Below are positions 43,273 through 52,893 of a DNA stretch of 64,000 nt, piece after piece (positions within the stretch are counted from its first letter, which is position 1; every line of letters begins with the position of its first letter). A program made the position numbers and the translations under genes. Under the pieces are notes generated by a model. That model ran no database searches, was not told where the DNA came from, and saw nothing but the letters and a program-made list of their open reading frames with translations. Source of the DNA: Nocardioides humi (GTDB taxonomy: Bacteria; Actinomycetota; Actinomycetes; Propionibacteriales; Nocardioidaceae); the NCBI RefSeq assembly GCF_006494775.1, contig NZ_CP041146.1, positions 3,224,001 to 3,288,000 of the forward strand, in the 5' to 3' direction.

Positions 43273-43463
43273 AGATCACCGTCGACATCGACAAGTGCGA
43301 GGGCCTCGGCATGTGCGAGGCCATGGCCAACGACTACTTCGAGGTGGACGAGGACGAGGACAAGGTCGTCGTCCTCGACGACGCGCCGCCGGAGGACGAC
43401 CGCCCCCACGTGTACGCCGCCGTCCAGGCGTGCCCGGTGCTCGCGCTCACCCTCGACGGGTGA
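43269..43463 (+). CDS. [3Fe-4S]-type ferredoxin
   Basis: 64 residues from GTG overlapping the alkB stop. Cysteines are in CEGLGMCEAM (C-x5-C) and QACPVLAL. This is the three-cysteine pattern of small [3Fe-4S] ferredoxins that feed P450s. The rest is strongly acidic, as usual. It may pass electrons from a reductase to the rubredoxin domain of AlkB or to the P450 at 38028. Both options are inference; no ferredoxin reductase is in the window. Confidence 0.88.
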   Translation: MKITVDIDKCEGLGMCEAMANDYFEVDEDEDKVVVLDDAPPEDDRPHVYAAVQACPVLALTLDG

Positions 43464-44113
43464 GCCGGGCCCCGATGTCCCTCCTCGCCGATCGGTCGCG
43501 GGCGCTGGCGGCCCGGGTGGCTACGCTCACGGGCGTGGCCACCCTGACCCTGCGCGAGCGCCTGATCGAGGCGGCCGTGGACCTCACCACCACGGCCGGG
43601 TGGGCGAAGGTCACCATGGCCCGCCTGGCCGACGAGGTGGGGGTGAGCCGGCAGACGGTCTACAACGAGATCGGCACCAAGAACGACCTCGCCGAGGCGA
43701 TGGTGCTGCGCGAGCTGGACCGCTTCCTCGCCGGCGTGACCCGCTCCTTCGACGAGAACCCCGACGACCTGATCGCCGCGATCCGCGACTCGGCGCGGCG
43801 GGTGCTGAAGTACGCCCAGGACAACGCGCTGCTGCACGCCGTCGTGTCCGCGACCCACGGCGCCGACACCGAGCTGCTGCCGCTGCTGACCACCCACTCG
43901 GAGTACCTCCTCGAGGGCGCCAAGCTCGTCGTCGCCGAGCGCGTCGCGGCGTACGACGTCGACGTTCCCCCCGACCGTCTGGAGGCGAGTATCGACATGG
44001 TGGTCCGGCTGGTGCTGAGCCACGTCATGCAGCCCTCGGCCGATCCGTCGCGCACCGGCGACGACATCGCGTGGATCGCCGAACGCGTCCTGCGCCAGTC
44101 GCCCATGCCTTAA
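43460..44113 (+). CDS. TetR-family regulator of the alkane operon
   Basis: 217 residues if translation begins at GTG 43460, which overlaps the ferredoxin stop; an ATG at 43475 is an alternative. The helix-turn-helix is MARLADEVGVSRQTVYNEIGTKNDLAEAMV, and the C-terminal domain is a typical all-helical ligand domain. As the third gene of the alkB operon it corresponds in position to the TetR regulators that close alkB-rubredoxin operons in Rhodococcus. It likely acts on the TTGTCAA sites upstream of alkB, responding to an alkane or fatty-acid derivative. Confidence 0.85.
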   Translation: MSRAPMSLLADRSRALAARVATLTGVATLTLRERLIEAAVDLTTTAGWAKVTMARLADEVGVSRQTVYNEIGTKNDLAEAMVLRELDRFLAGVTRSFDENPDDLIAAIRDSARRVLKYAQDNALLHAVVSATHGADTELLPLLTTHSEYLLEGAKLVVAERVAAYDVDVPPDRLEASIDMVVRLVLSHVMQPSADPSRTGDDIAWIAERVLRQSPMP

Positions 44114-44173
44114 CCTCACTGTGGGAGGACCGCCGGCGCGACCGGCGGTGGGAGGCGACCGAGGGAAGGGACC

Positions 44174-45415
44174 ATGGGGTTGGTGCGACGCGCCCTGCGT
44201 TCCCGGCTGACGGCCGGGATCGCGGCCGGTGCCGCCGTCCTCGTGGTCACCGCCTGCGGCGCCCCCGACAAGGGCACCGCCGAGAAGGACGCCAAGGCCG
44301 ACCCGAGCGAGGCGGCCGCCTCGACGACCGACGCCCCGGCCGGCGTGGCCGACCCCACGCACGCCGTACCGCTGCCGGGGCCCTTCGACGGCAAGCAGTA
44401 CGGCGACGACCTGCTCCTCGTCTCCGAGGACACCATCTCCGAGGAGGACCTCGCCACGATCACCGGCGTCACGGTGCGGGGCAAGAAGGGCGTGGCGGCG
44501 TACACCCGGCTCTCCTACGGCCAGTTCACGGTGGAGAGCAAGGTGTTCAACATCGCCGCCGTCGACCCCGGCGAGTACCGCCGGTTCACCGGCCCGAGCG
44601 CCGCGGCCTTCCAGCCGCAGTGGGACCGGGTCGCGGGCGGCGAGATCGCCGTCGCCGACCGGCTGCAGAAGGACCTGCCGCTCGACAGCAAGGGCTACCT
44701 CGCGATCGACGACCAGCGGATCCACGTCGGCTCCTGGTCGCCCGGCGGCGTCGACGGCATCGACGCCGTGGTCAACGCCAAGTGGGGCGGCGAGCTCGAC
44801 CTGCCCGAGGCCAACGCGGTGCTGATCAACACCGGCATCACCTCCCCCCAGGCGGTCCGGAGGAAGATCGAGAAGGCCGCCGGCAAGACGACGTACTCCA
44901 TCACGGCGCTCGACGCCGTCGAGCAGAACGGCCTCGACCTCGACACCTTCCAGACGGTGGTGCCCGTCGGGTCCTTCCGCGACGCCGTCGGCGTCTTCCG
45001 CTACACGCCGATCGGCGGCGGCCGGATCGCGCCCGACCCGGCCTGGGTGAAGGCCCACATCGTCACCGAGGTGGTGCCGATCCTCGGGTCGGTCACCTGC
45101 AACAGGCACATGATGCCGCAGCTCAAGGCGGCGCTCGGCGAGATCCAGACCAGCGGCCTGGCCGACAAGATCCACCCCGGCGAGTACGCCGGCTGCTACT
45201 ACCCGCGCTTCATCGCCGGCTCCACCCAGCTCTCCAACCACTCCTTCGGGCTCGCGCTCGACCTCAACGTGCCCGGCAACCAGCGCGGAACCGTCGGGCA
45301 GATGGACCGCGTGGTCGTGGCGATCTTCAAGAAGTGGGGCTTCGCCTGGGGCGGCGACTGGGCCTACACGGACCCGATGCACTTCGAGCTGGCCCGCATC
45401 GTGAGCCCGGGCTGA
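44174..45415 (+). CDS. M15-family D-Ala-D-Ala carboxypeptidase, lipoprotein
   Basis: 413 residues with GAAGGGA upstream of the ATG. A signal peptide with lipobox (VVTAC, Cys28) is followed by a low-complexity linker. The middle (about 60-270) is a domain I do not recognise. The C-terminal M15 domain has SNHSFGLALDLNV (zinc His and Asp) and DPMHFELARI (Glu/His). It should act on peptidoglycan peptides outside the membrane. It is 60 bases after the TetR gene and may be in its own unit. It differs from the other M15 gene in having the long middle domain. Confidence 0.82.
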   Translation: MGLVRRALRSRLTAGIAAGAAVLVVTACGAPDKGTAEKDAKADPSEAAASTTDAPAGVADPTHAVPLPGPFDGKQYGDDLLLVSEDTISEEDLATITGVTVRGKKGVAAYTRLSYGQFTVESKVFNIAAVDPGEYRRFTGPSAAAFQPQWDRVAGGEIAVADRLQKDLPLDSKGYLAIDDQRIHVGSWSPGGVDGIDAVVNAKWGGELDLPEANAVLINTGITSPQAVRRKIEKAAGKTTYSITALDAVEQNGLDLDTFQTVVPVGSFRDAVGVFRYTPIGGGRIAPDPAWVKAHIVTEVVPILGSVTCNRHMMPQLKAALGEIQTSGLADKIHPGEYAGCYYPRFIAGSTQLSNHSFGLALDLNVPGNQRGTVGQMDRVVVAIFKKWGFAWGGDWAYTDPMHFELARIVSPG

Positions 45416-45417
45416 CG

Positions 45418-45476
45418 GCGCCCCATGCGAATCTGTCGTGATTCGTGACGATCGAGAGCGAATCCGGATGGGGCGC
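45418..45476. terminator. Inverted repeat after the M15 gene, GCGCCCCAT / ATGGGGCGC
   Basis: Nine-base perfect arms (45418-45426 and 45468-45476) enclose 41 bases that hold further GCGAATC/GATTCG inverted elements. It begins two bases after the stop codon region of the M15 gene. It is a probable terminator, though no T-run follows. Confidence 0.6.
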
Positions 45477-45504
45477 GGTACGGGAGCCGCCCGGGCATTG
45501 AAGC

Positions 45505-45521
45505 TGACAACATCACTGTCA
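45505..45521. promoter_or_regulatory. TGACA-N7-TGTCA site upstream of the racemase gene
   Basis: TGACAACATCACTGTCA is 23 bases before the ATG and is followed by CGATC. The same arms, spacing and a very similar right flank occur at 49235-49251 at the start of the MerR gene. This is a candidate MerR binding site. Inferred from the match alone. Confidence 0.6.
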
Positions 45522-45543
45522 CGATCCGTGCCATGATGCGCGC

Positions 45544-46707
45544 ATGACGTTCGCGCTGGGTCAGGGAACCGGTCCGCTCAAGGGGCTCAAGGTCGTCGAG
45601 ATCGCGGGGATCGGGCCGAGCCCGCACGCCTGCATGATCCTGGCCGACCTGGGGGCCGACGTGATCCGGGTCGAGCGGCCCGGCGGGCAGATGCTGACCG
45701 GCGGGTCGCACGACCTGCTCAACCGCGGCCGGCCGAGCGCGGCGCTGAACCTCAAGGACCCCGAGGCCGTGGCCACGGTGCTCGACCTGGTCGAGCAGGC
45801 CGACGTGCTGGTCGAGGGCATGCGGCCCGGCGTCGCCGAGCGGCTCGGCTTCGGCCCGGAGGCCTGCCACGAGCGGAACCCGCGGCTGGTCTACAGCCGG
45901 ATGACCGGCTGGGGCCAGGACGGTCCCTGGGCGCAGGCCGCCGGGCACGACATGAACTACATCGCGATCACCGGGACCCTCCACGGGCTCGGGCAGGTCA
46001 AGGACAAGCCCCAGTTCCCGGCCAACCTGGTCGGCGACTTCGGCGGTGGGTCGACGTACCTCGTCATCGGGATCCTCGCCGCCGTCCTCGAGGCGCGTAC
46101 GTCGGGGCTCGGGCAGGTCGTCGACGCGGCGATCGTCGACGGCACCGCCAGCCTCAACGCGATGACGTCGGCGTTCCTGGCGGGCGGCGGGTTCAAGGAG
46201 GAGCGGGCGTCGAACCTGCTCGACGGCGGCGCGCCGTACTACGACATCTACGAGACCGCCGACGGCGAGCACATGTCCGTGGGCGCGCTGGAGCCGCAGT
46301 TCTACGACCTGTTCGTGGAGCTGCTCGGGATCAAGGAGACCGCGCCCGACCGCTTCGACCTGGCCAAGAGCGGCGAGCTGCGCGAGCTCATCACGACGAC
46401 CTTCAAGCAGAGGACTCGCGACGAGTGGTGCGCGGTCTTCGACGGCACCGACGCCTGCGTGGCGCCCGTGCTGCGGATGAGCGAGGCGCCCGAGCACCCG
46501 CACATCAAGGGCCGTCAGGTGTTCGTCGAGCACGAGGGGATCGTGCAGCCCCAGCCGGCGCCGCGGTTCTCCCGGACGAGAGCAACGCTCTCGCACCCGC
46601 CGGCCCCCGGCGCCGGCGCGCACACCCGCGAGGCGCTCGAGGCCTGGGGCGTCAAGGACGTCGACGGGCTGCTCGAGCGCGGCGCTGCGGTGCAGATCAC
46701 GGAGTGA
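45544..46707 (+). CDS. CaiB/BaiF-family alpha-methylacyl-CoA racemase
   Basis: 387 residues. The N-terminal stretch LKGLKVVEIAGIGPSPHACMILADLGADVIRVERPGG is the family signature (shown here in parts: VVEIAGIGPSPH and ADVIRVERPGG). The racemase group is marked by WGQDGPWAQAAGHDMNYIA (His/Asp region) and VGDFGGGS. It should epimerise 2-methyl-branched acyl-CoAs so that beta-oxidation can proceed, for example of pristane, phytanate or sterol side chains. It shares an operator-like site with the MerR/FadAB region. Confidence 0.88.
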   Translation: MTFALGQGTGPLKGLKVVEIAGIGPSPHACMILADLGADVIRVERPGGQMLTGGSHDLLNRGRPSAALNLKDPEAVATVLDLVEQADVLVEGMRPGVAERLGFGPEACHERNPRLVYSRMTGWGQDGPWAQAAGHDMNYIAITGTLHGLGQVKDKPQFPANLVGDFGGGSTYLVIGILAAVLEARTSGLGQVVDAAIVDGTASLNAMTSAFLAGGGFKEERASNLLDGGAPYYDIYETADGEHMSVGALEPQFYDLFVELLGIKETAPDRFDLAKSGELRELITTTFKQRTRDEWCAVFDGTDACVAPVLRMSEAPEHPHIKGRQVFVEHEGIVQPQPAPRFSRTRATLSHPPAPGAGAHTREALEAWGVKDVDGLLERGAAVQITE

Positions 46708-46742
46708 ACCGACGGCGCGCCGAGGCGGCGGGCCGCGGACGC

Positions 46743-46852
46743 TGTAACACGTTGTTCGCTGCTCTACCATCCCCAAGACGTCGCGAAACAGGGCCTGCAC
46801 GGGGCTGGTAGAGCAGTCATGCGGCTGCTAGGCACGCGAACAACGTGTTACA
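46743..46852. repeat. AT-richer long inverted repeat between the racemase and helicase genes
   Basis: TGTAACACGTTGTTCGC (46743-46759) pairs perfectly with 46836-46852 and a second pair TGCTCTACCA/TGGTAGAGCA (46760-46769, 46806-46815) is nested inside. The left arms are adjacent and the right arms are 20 bases apart. The 17-base arms are far longer than an operator and AT-richer than the neighbourhood. It may be a terminator, a repeat element or a structured leader. The remaining gap to 46988 shows no gene. Confidence 0.75.
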
Positions 46853-46988
46853 AGCCACGCTCGCCATCCGCGCGCGGATTCCTCTTCCCGGCCGCCGTGC
46901 CCCTAGGGTGAGTACCGGTCCGGCCAGTCTTGCCCCGGGCCCTCGGGACCCGTGAACTGTTCGGCGAGACGTCGACGGAAGAGTTCCC

Positions 46989-48482
46989 GTGACCCGCACC
47001 TTCGCCGATCTCGGCGTGCCCACTGCCCTGCTCGATGTCCTGACGGCCGACCGGATCACCGTCCCGACGCCGATCCAGGCCGCCACCCTGCCCGACTCGC
47101 TGAAGGGCCGCGACGTGCTCGGCCGCGGTCGTACCGGCTCCGGCAAGACCTACGCCTTCGGCCTGCCCCTGGTGGCTCGCCTGGTCGCGCAGCCGTCCGC
47201 CGGCGGTACGCCGCGCCGCCCCGCCCCCAAGCGCCCCCGGGCCCTCGTCCTGGCGCCCACCCGCGAGCTCGCGACCCAGATCGCGGCGACCGCCGCCCCG
47301 CTGGCGAAGGCGGTCGGGCTGCGCACCACGACCGTCTTCGGCGGCGTCGGCCAGCAGCCGCAGGTGAACGCTCTTCGCAACGGTGTCGACATCCTCATCG
47401 CCTGCCCCGGCCGGCTCGAGGACCTGATCGGTCAGGGCCACTGCAGCCTCGCGGACGTCGAGGTCACCGTGCTCGACGAGGCCGACCACATGGCGGATCT
47501 CGGCTTCCTGCCCGCCGTACGACGGCTCCTGGACCAGACGCCCAAGGGCGGCCAGCGGATGCTGTTCTCGGCGACCCTCGACAACGCGATCGACGTCCTC
47601 GTGAAGCGCTACCTGCGCGACCCGGCCGTGCACCAGGCCGACTCGGCGCAGTCGCCGGTCACGAAGATGGACCACCACGTGCTCCACGTCGAGCGCGAGC
47701 AGCGGCTCCCGGTCCTGCTCGACCTGGTCAGCGCGCCCGGTCGCACGGTGGTGTTCACCCGCACCAAGCACGGCGCCAAGGCGCTGGCCCGCCAGCTCAA
47801 CAAGAACGGCGTCCCCGCCGTCGACCTCCACGGCAACCTCAGCCAGGGCGCGCGCACGCGCAACATGGAGGCCTTCCACAGCGGTACGGCGACCACGCTG
47901 GTCGCGACCGACATCGCCGCCCGCGGCATCCACGTCGACGACGTCTCCCTCGTCGTCCACGCCGACCCGCCGGCCGAGCACAAGGCCTACCTGCACCGCT
48001 CCGGTCGTACGGCGCGCGCCGGCGCGGCCGGCACGGTCGTCACCCTGATGACCAGCGAGCAGCGTGGCGACGTCCGGGCGCTCACCCGGGCCGCCGGCAT
48101 CACGCCGACCACGACCAAGGTCTCCGACCCCGGCCACCCGGTCCTGCAGGACCTCGCCCCGGGCGAGCGCAGCCGTCCTGGCGGCATCGACCTGGCCCCG
48201 GCCCAGTCGCAGGGCGGCAGCAGGGGCGGTGGCACCGGCGGCGGCAACGGCGGCGGTGGCCGTCGTCGGGGCGGCGGCGCCAAGAAGCCGGCCGCGAAGA
48301 AGTCCGGCGGCCAGGGCCACGGCGGCCAGGGCAAGGGCCAGCAGCGCTCCGGCCAGGGTGCGGGCAAGCCCGCCGGCCAGCGCTCGGGCGGCGGCAACCG
48401 CAACCGGTCCCGCTCGCGCGGCGCGGGCAGCGCCTCCGGCGGCGGGCACAGCGCCGCGGGCTTCAGCTCCGGGCGCCGCTGA
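46989..48482 (+). CDS. DEAD-box ATP-dependent RNA helicase
   Basis: 497 residues from GTG. Motifs in order are the Q-motif region (FADLGVPTALLD), GRTGSGKTYAF (Walker A), PTRELATQIAA, VLDEADHMAD (DEAD), SATLD, ATDIAARGIHVDDV and HRSGRTARAG. The C-terminal 120 residues are a flexible Gly/Arg/Lys/Gln-rich tail (for example GGKNNGGG-like GGGNGGGGRR), probably for RNA binding. It unwinds RNA in ribosome assembly, decay or cold adaptation. Four bases separate its stop from the convergent MerR stop. Confidence 0.92.
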   Translation: MTRTFADLGVPTALLDVLTADRITVPTPIQAATLPDSLKGRDVLGRGRTGSGKTYAFGLPLVARLVAQPSAGGTPRRPAPKRPRALVLAPTRELATQIAATAAPLAKAVGLRTTTVFGGVGQQPQVNALRNGVDILIACPGRLEDLIGQGHCSLADVEVTVLDEADHMADLGFLPAVRRLLDQTPKGGQRMLFSATLDNAIDVLVKRYLRDPAVHQADSAQSPVTKMDHHVLHVEREQRLPVLLDLVSAPGRTVVFTRTKHGAKALARQLNKNGVPAVDLHGNLSQGARTRNMEAFHSGTATTLVATDIAARGIHVDDVSLVVHADPPAEHKAYLHRSGRTARAGAAGTVVTLMTSEQRGDVRALTRAAGITPTTTKVSDPGHPVLQDLAPGERSRPGGIDLAPAQSQGGSRGGGTGGGNGGGGRRRGGGAKKPAAKKSGGQGHGGQGKGQQRSGQGAGKPAGQRSGGGNRNRSRSRGAGSASGGGHSAAGFSSGRR

Positions 48483-48486
48483 GAGG

Positions 48487-49235
48487 CTAGCGGCGGCGCG
48501 GGTTGCGCGCGGCCCGCGCGACCGCGGACTCGTACGCCGTGACCAGGCCGCCGACGGAGAGCGGCTTGAGCCGCTCCATGATCTCGCGGAAGTGCTCCGA
48601 GGTGGCGGCGTCGTCGTACAGCGGCGCGAGCTGGTCGTTGATGACCTCGTAGAGCTCCTTGGCCATCTGCTCGCCGTGCTCCTGGTAGACCGCGGCGGCG
48701 GCGACCGCGACCTCGCGCGGGAACCCGAGCTCGAGCAGCCGGATGCCGATCGCGAGCTGGTTGCTCGCGACGAGGTACGACGCCCCGCGGATCCGTAGCA
48801 CGCCGAGCGCCTGCAGCGTGGCGACGTCCTCGGCCGAGAGCGCGCGGCCGGCCTTCCGCTCGAGCTGCTCGCGGTCCATCTCGACGGGCAGGTCGGACTG
48901 CCAGGGGGCGAGCATGGTGCGGGCCAGGGCGATGTCCTCGGGGTGGCGTCCGCGGGGATGCCGGCGACGTACCGCTCGATCGCGGAGAGCGTGAACCCGT
49001 GGCTCTGCAGCTCCAGGACGAGCTCGATCCGGGCGATGTGGACGGCCGAGTAGTAGCCGGACCGGCCGCGGCGGATCGGCGGCGGCACCAGGCCGCGGGA
49101 GGTGTAGAACCGCACGGTCCGCACGGTCAGCCCGACCCGGGAGGTGAGCTCGTCGAGGGTGAGCAGGCCGTCCTGCGGATCCGCGCCGGATGCGTCGTGC
49201 GTCACACCGTCCACCGGACCCTCGCTCTTGACCAT
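48487..49235 (-). pseudogene. MerR-family transcriptional regulator, broken by a 1-base deletion
   Basis: From ATG 49235 the frame reads a MerR helix-turn-helix (LLTLDELTSRVGLTVRTVRFY, TSRGLVPPPIRRGRSGYYS) to about residue 100 (AGIPADATP), then is lost at the CTCGGGG at 48938-48943. The second frame continues MLAPWQSDLPVEMDREQLERK and the helical C-terminal domain to 48487. One extra C on the plus strand makes ATPEDIALARTMLAPW, a motif of this MerR group, and a 249-residue protein. It is divergent from the fadA-fadB genes and overlaps a TGACA-N7-TGTCA site, so it probably controls beta-oxidation genes. Confidence 0.85.
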
Positions 49236-49251
49236 GACAGTAATAGTGTCA
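49235..49251. promoter_or_regulatory. TGACA-N7-TGTCA site at the MerR/fadA divergent promoter
   Basis: TGACAGTAATAGTGTCA lies 56 bases upstream of the fadA start and touches the MerR start codon. It matches the site before the racemase gene (same arms and spacing, followed by CAATC against CGATC). MerR proteins bind such dyads between promoter boxes. Inferred. Confidence 0.62.
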
Positions 49252-49306
49252 CAATCGTCGGAGGGATACCGCTTCCCGTACATCCAGGCACGACACAAGG
49301 ACGGTC

Positions 49307-50518
<1,212 letters not shown>

Positions 50519-50563
50519 GCGCCGTACTCCCTCGAACCTCTCGAACTCCCTCAAGGAACGACA

Positions 50564-52753
50564 TTGAGCACCGACACTGCAACCGCGGTCCGCTACGACC
50601 GTGACGCCGACGGCATCGTCACCCTCACCCTCGACGACCCCAACCAGAGCGCGAACACCATGAACGAGCTCTACCGCGAGTCCATGGCGGCCGCGGTCGA
50701 GCGCCTGTACGCCGAGCAGGACGACATCACCGGCGTCGTCATCACCTCCGCGAAGAAGACCTTCTTCGCCGGCGGCGACCTCAAGCTGATGGTCCAGACC
50801 ACCAAGGAGAACGCCGGCGACGTGTTCGCCCAGTGCGAGAGCATCAAGCAGGCCCTGCGCCGGCTCGAGCTCTTCCCGAAGCCGGTCGTGGCCGCCATCA
50901 ACGGCGCCGCGCTCGGCGGCGGCTACGAGATCACCCTCGCCACCCAGCACCGCATCCTGGTCGACGACCCGAGGATCAAGATCGGGCTGCCCGAGGCCAC
51001 CCTCGGCCTGCTCCCCGGCGGCGGCGGCGTCACCCGCGCCGTCCGGAAGTGGGGCCTGCAGACCGCGCTGATGGACGTGCTGCTCCAGGGCACCCAGTTC
51101 AACCCGACCAAGGCGCTGGAGAAGGGCGTCGTCGACGAGCTGGTCGCCACCCAGGAGGAGCTGGTCCCGGCCGCGAAGGCGTGGATCAAGGCCAACCCCG
51201 AGGCCGCGCTGTCGCCGTGGGACGCTCCCGGCTACAAGATGCCCGGCGGTACGCCGAAGTCGCCCGCGCTGGCCGGCTTCCTCCCGGCCTTCCCGGCCCT
51301 GCTGCGCAAGCAGCTCAAGGGTGCCGACTACCCGGCGCCGCGCGCGATCCTGTCCGCCGCGGTCGAGGGCGCGCAGGTCGACTTCGACACCGCCTCGCGG
51401 ATCGAGTCGCGCTACCTGGCCAACCTGGTCGTCAACCAGGGCTCGAAGAACATGATCCAGGCGTTCTTCTTCGACCTGCAGGCGATCAACTCCGGCTCGC
51501 TCCGCCCGCAGGGCATCGAGCCCTACAAGGCCACGAAGGCCGTCGTGCTGGGTGCGGGCATGATGGGCGCGGGCATCGCCTACGTGCTGGCCAAGGCCGG
51601 CGCCGAGGTCGTCCTCAAGGACATCTCGGTCGAGGCGGCCGAGAAGGGCAAGGCGTACTCCGAGGGCCTGCTCGACAAGGCGATCTCGCGGGGACGCTCG
51701 ACCGACGAGAAGAAGGCCGAGCTGCTCGGCCGGATCACCGCGACCGACGACCCGGCCGCCGCGGCCGGCGCCGACCTCGTGGTCGAGGCGGTCTTCGAGG
51801 ACCCGGCCCTCAAGGCCAAGGTCTTCGCCGAGATCCTGCCGCACCTCGCGCCCGACGCGCTGCTGTGCTCGAACACCTCGACGCTGCCGATCACCGAGCT
51901 CGCCGCGGGCCTGGAGAACGCCGAGGACCAGAAGCGGTTCATCGGCCTGCACTTCTTCTCGCCCGTCGACAAGATGCCCCTGGTCGAGATCATCGCCGGC
52001 AAGGAGACCTCCGACGAGGCGCTGGCCAAGGCGTACGACGTCGTCCTGCAGATCCGCAAGACGCCGATCGTGGTCAACGACAGCCGCGGCTTCTACACCT
52101 CGCGGGTCATCGGGTTCATGGTCAACGAGGGCATGGCGATGCTCGCGGAGGGCGTGGCGCCGTACTCCATCGAGCGGGCCACCACCTCGGCCGGCTACCC
52201 GGCGCCGGTGCTGCAGCTCTCCGACGAGCTCAACCTCGAGCTGATGGCCAAGATCGCGAAGGCCACCAAGGAGGCCAACCCGGACTACCCGGTCCACCCG
52301 GGCAGCCTGGTGGTCGAGAAGATGCTGGAGGCCGGCCGCGCGGGCCGCCTGCGCGGTGCCGGCTTCTACGACTACGAGGACGGCAAGCGCGGCTCCATCT
52401 GGGCCGGCCTCGCCGACCTGTTCCCCGTCGCCGAGGAGCAGCCGCCGATCCAGGACATCCGCGACCGGATGCTCGTCGCCGAGGCCCTCGAGACCGCGAA
52501 GACCTTCGAGGAGGGCGTCATCACCTCGGCGGCCGCCGCGAACATCGGCTCGATCATGGGCATCGGCTTCCCGCCCAACACCGGTGGCGCCGCCCAGTTC
52601 ATGACCGGCTACGAGAACAAGGCCACCGGCGAGATCGGGCTCGACGCCTTCCTCGCCCGCGCCGACGAGCTGGCCGCGAAGTACGGCGACCGGTTCGAGG
52701 CCACCCCGTGGCTGCGCGAGCTGGCCGCCTCGGGCAAGGGCTTCCCCGCCTGA
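50564..52753 (+). CDS. fadB: Multifunctional enoyl-CoA hydratase / 3-hydroxyacyl-CoA dehydrogenase
   Basis: 729 residues beginning at TTG 50564 with AAGGAAC upstream; no earlier ATG or GTG with a ribosome site gives the conserved N-terminus. The crotonase domain (about 1-190) has FFAGGDLKLM and AALGGGYEI. After a linker, the Rossmann domain (about 320-500) has VLGAGMMGAGIAYVL, and HFFSPVDKMPLVEI with the catalytic His. The C-terminal dehydrogenase repeats end the protein. It carries out the second and third steps of beta-oxidation and hands 3-ketoacyl-CoA to the thiolase. Confidence 0.92.
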   Translation: MSTDTATAVRYDRDADGIVTLTLDDPNQSANTMNELYRESMAAAVERLYAEQDDITGVVITSAKKTFFAGGDLKLMVQTTKENAGDVFAQCESIKQALRRLELFPKPVVAAINGAALGGGYEITLATQHRILVDDPRIKIGLPEATLGLLPGGGGVTRAVRKWGLQTALMDVLLQGTQFNPTKALEKGVVDELVATQEELVPAAKAWIKANPEAALSPWDAPGYKMPGGTPKSPALAGFLPAFPALLRKQLKGADYPAPRAILSAAVEGAQVDFDTASRIESRYLANLVVNQGSKNMIQAFFFDLQAINSGSLRPQGIEPYKATKAVVLGAGMMGAGIAYVLAKAGAEVVLKDISVEAAEKGKAYSEGLLDKAISRGRSTDEKKAELLGRITATDDPAAAAGADLVVEAVFEDPALKAKVFAEILPHLAPDALLCSNTSTLPITELAAGLENAEDQKRFIGLHFFSPVDKMPLVEIIAGKETSDEALAKAYDVVLQIRKTPIVVNDSRGFYTSRVIGFMVNEGMAMLAEGVAPYSIERATTSAGYPAPVLQLSDELNLELMAKIAKATKEANPDYPVHPGSLVVEKMLEAGRAGRLRGAGFYDYEDGKRGSIWAGLADLFPVAEEQPPIQDIRDRMLVAEALETAKTFEEGVITSAAAANIGSIMGIGFPPNTGGAAQFMTGYENKATGEIGLDAFLARADELAAKYGDRFEATPWLRELAASGKGFPA

Positions 52754-52762
52754 CCCGACCCG

Positions 52763-52828
52763 GCGCAGGAATCACCGCTTCGGCGGTGATTCCTGCGCTT
52801 GTCGCCCGTTGCAACGGGCGACAAGCGC
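52763..52828. terminator. Two consecutive hairpins after fadB (TTCG tetraloop stem, then a perfect 34-base palindrome)
   Basis: The first stem is 16 bases (52763-52778 with 52783-52798) closed by TTCG. The second is a perfect 34-base palindrome (52795-52828) with no loop, overlapping the first by four bases. The first stem is preceded by CCGACCCGGCGCA, the same 13 bases that start the 50-base palindrome at 28931. Strong transcription stop or repeat element; no T-run. Confidence 0.8.
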
Positions 52829-52893
52829 GAGAAGCGGGCAAGAAGTCCGGTCGGCTGCGCCGCCGGTAGCGGGCGGCCCGGTACCTTTCCGGC

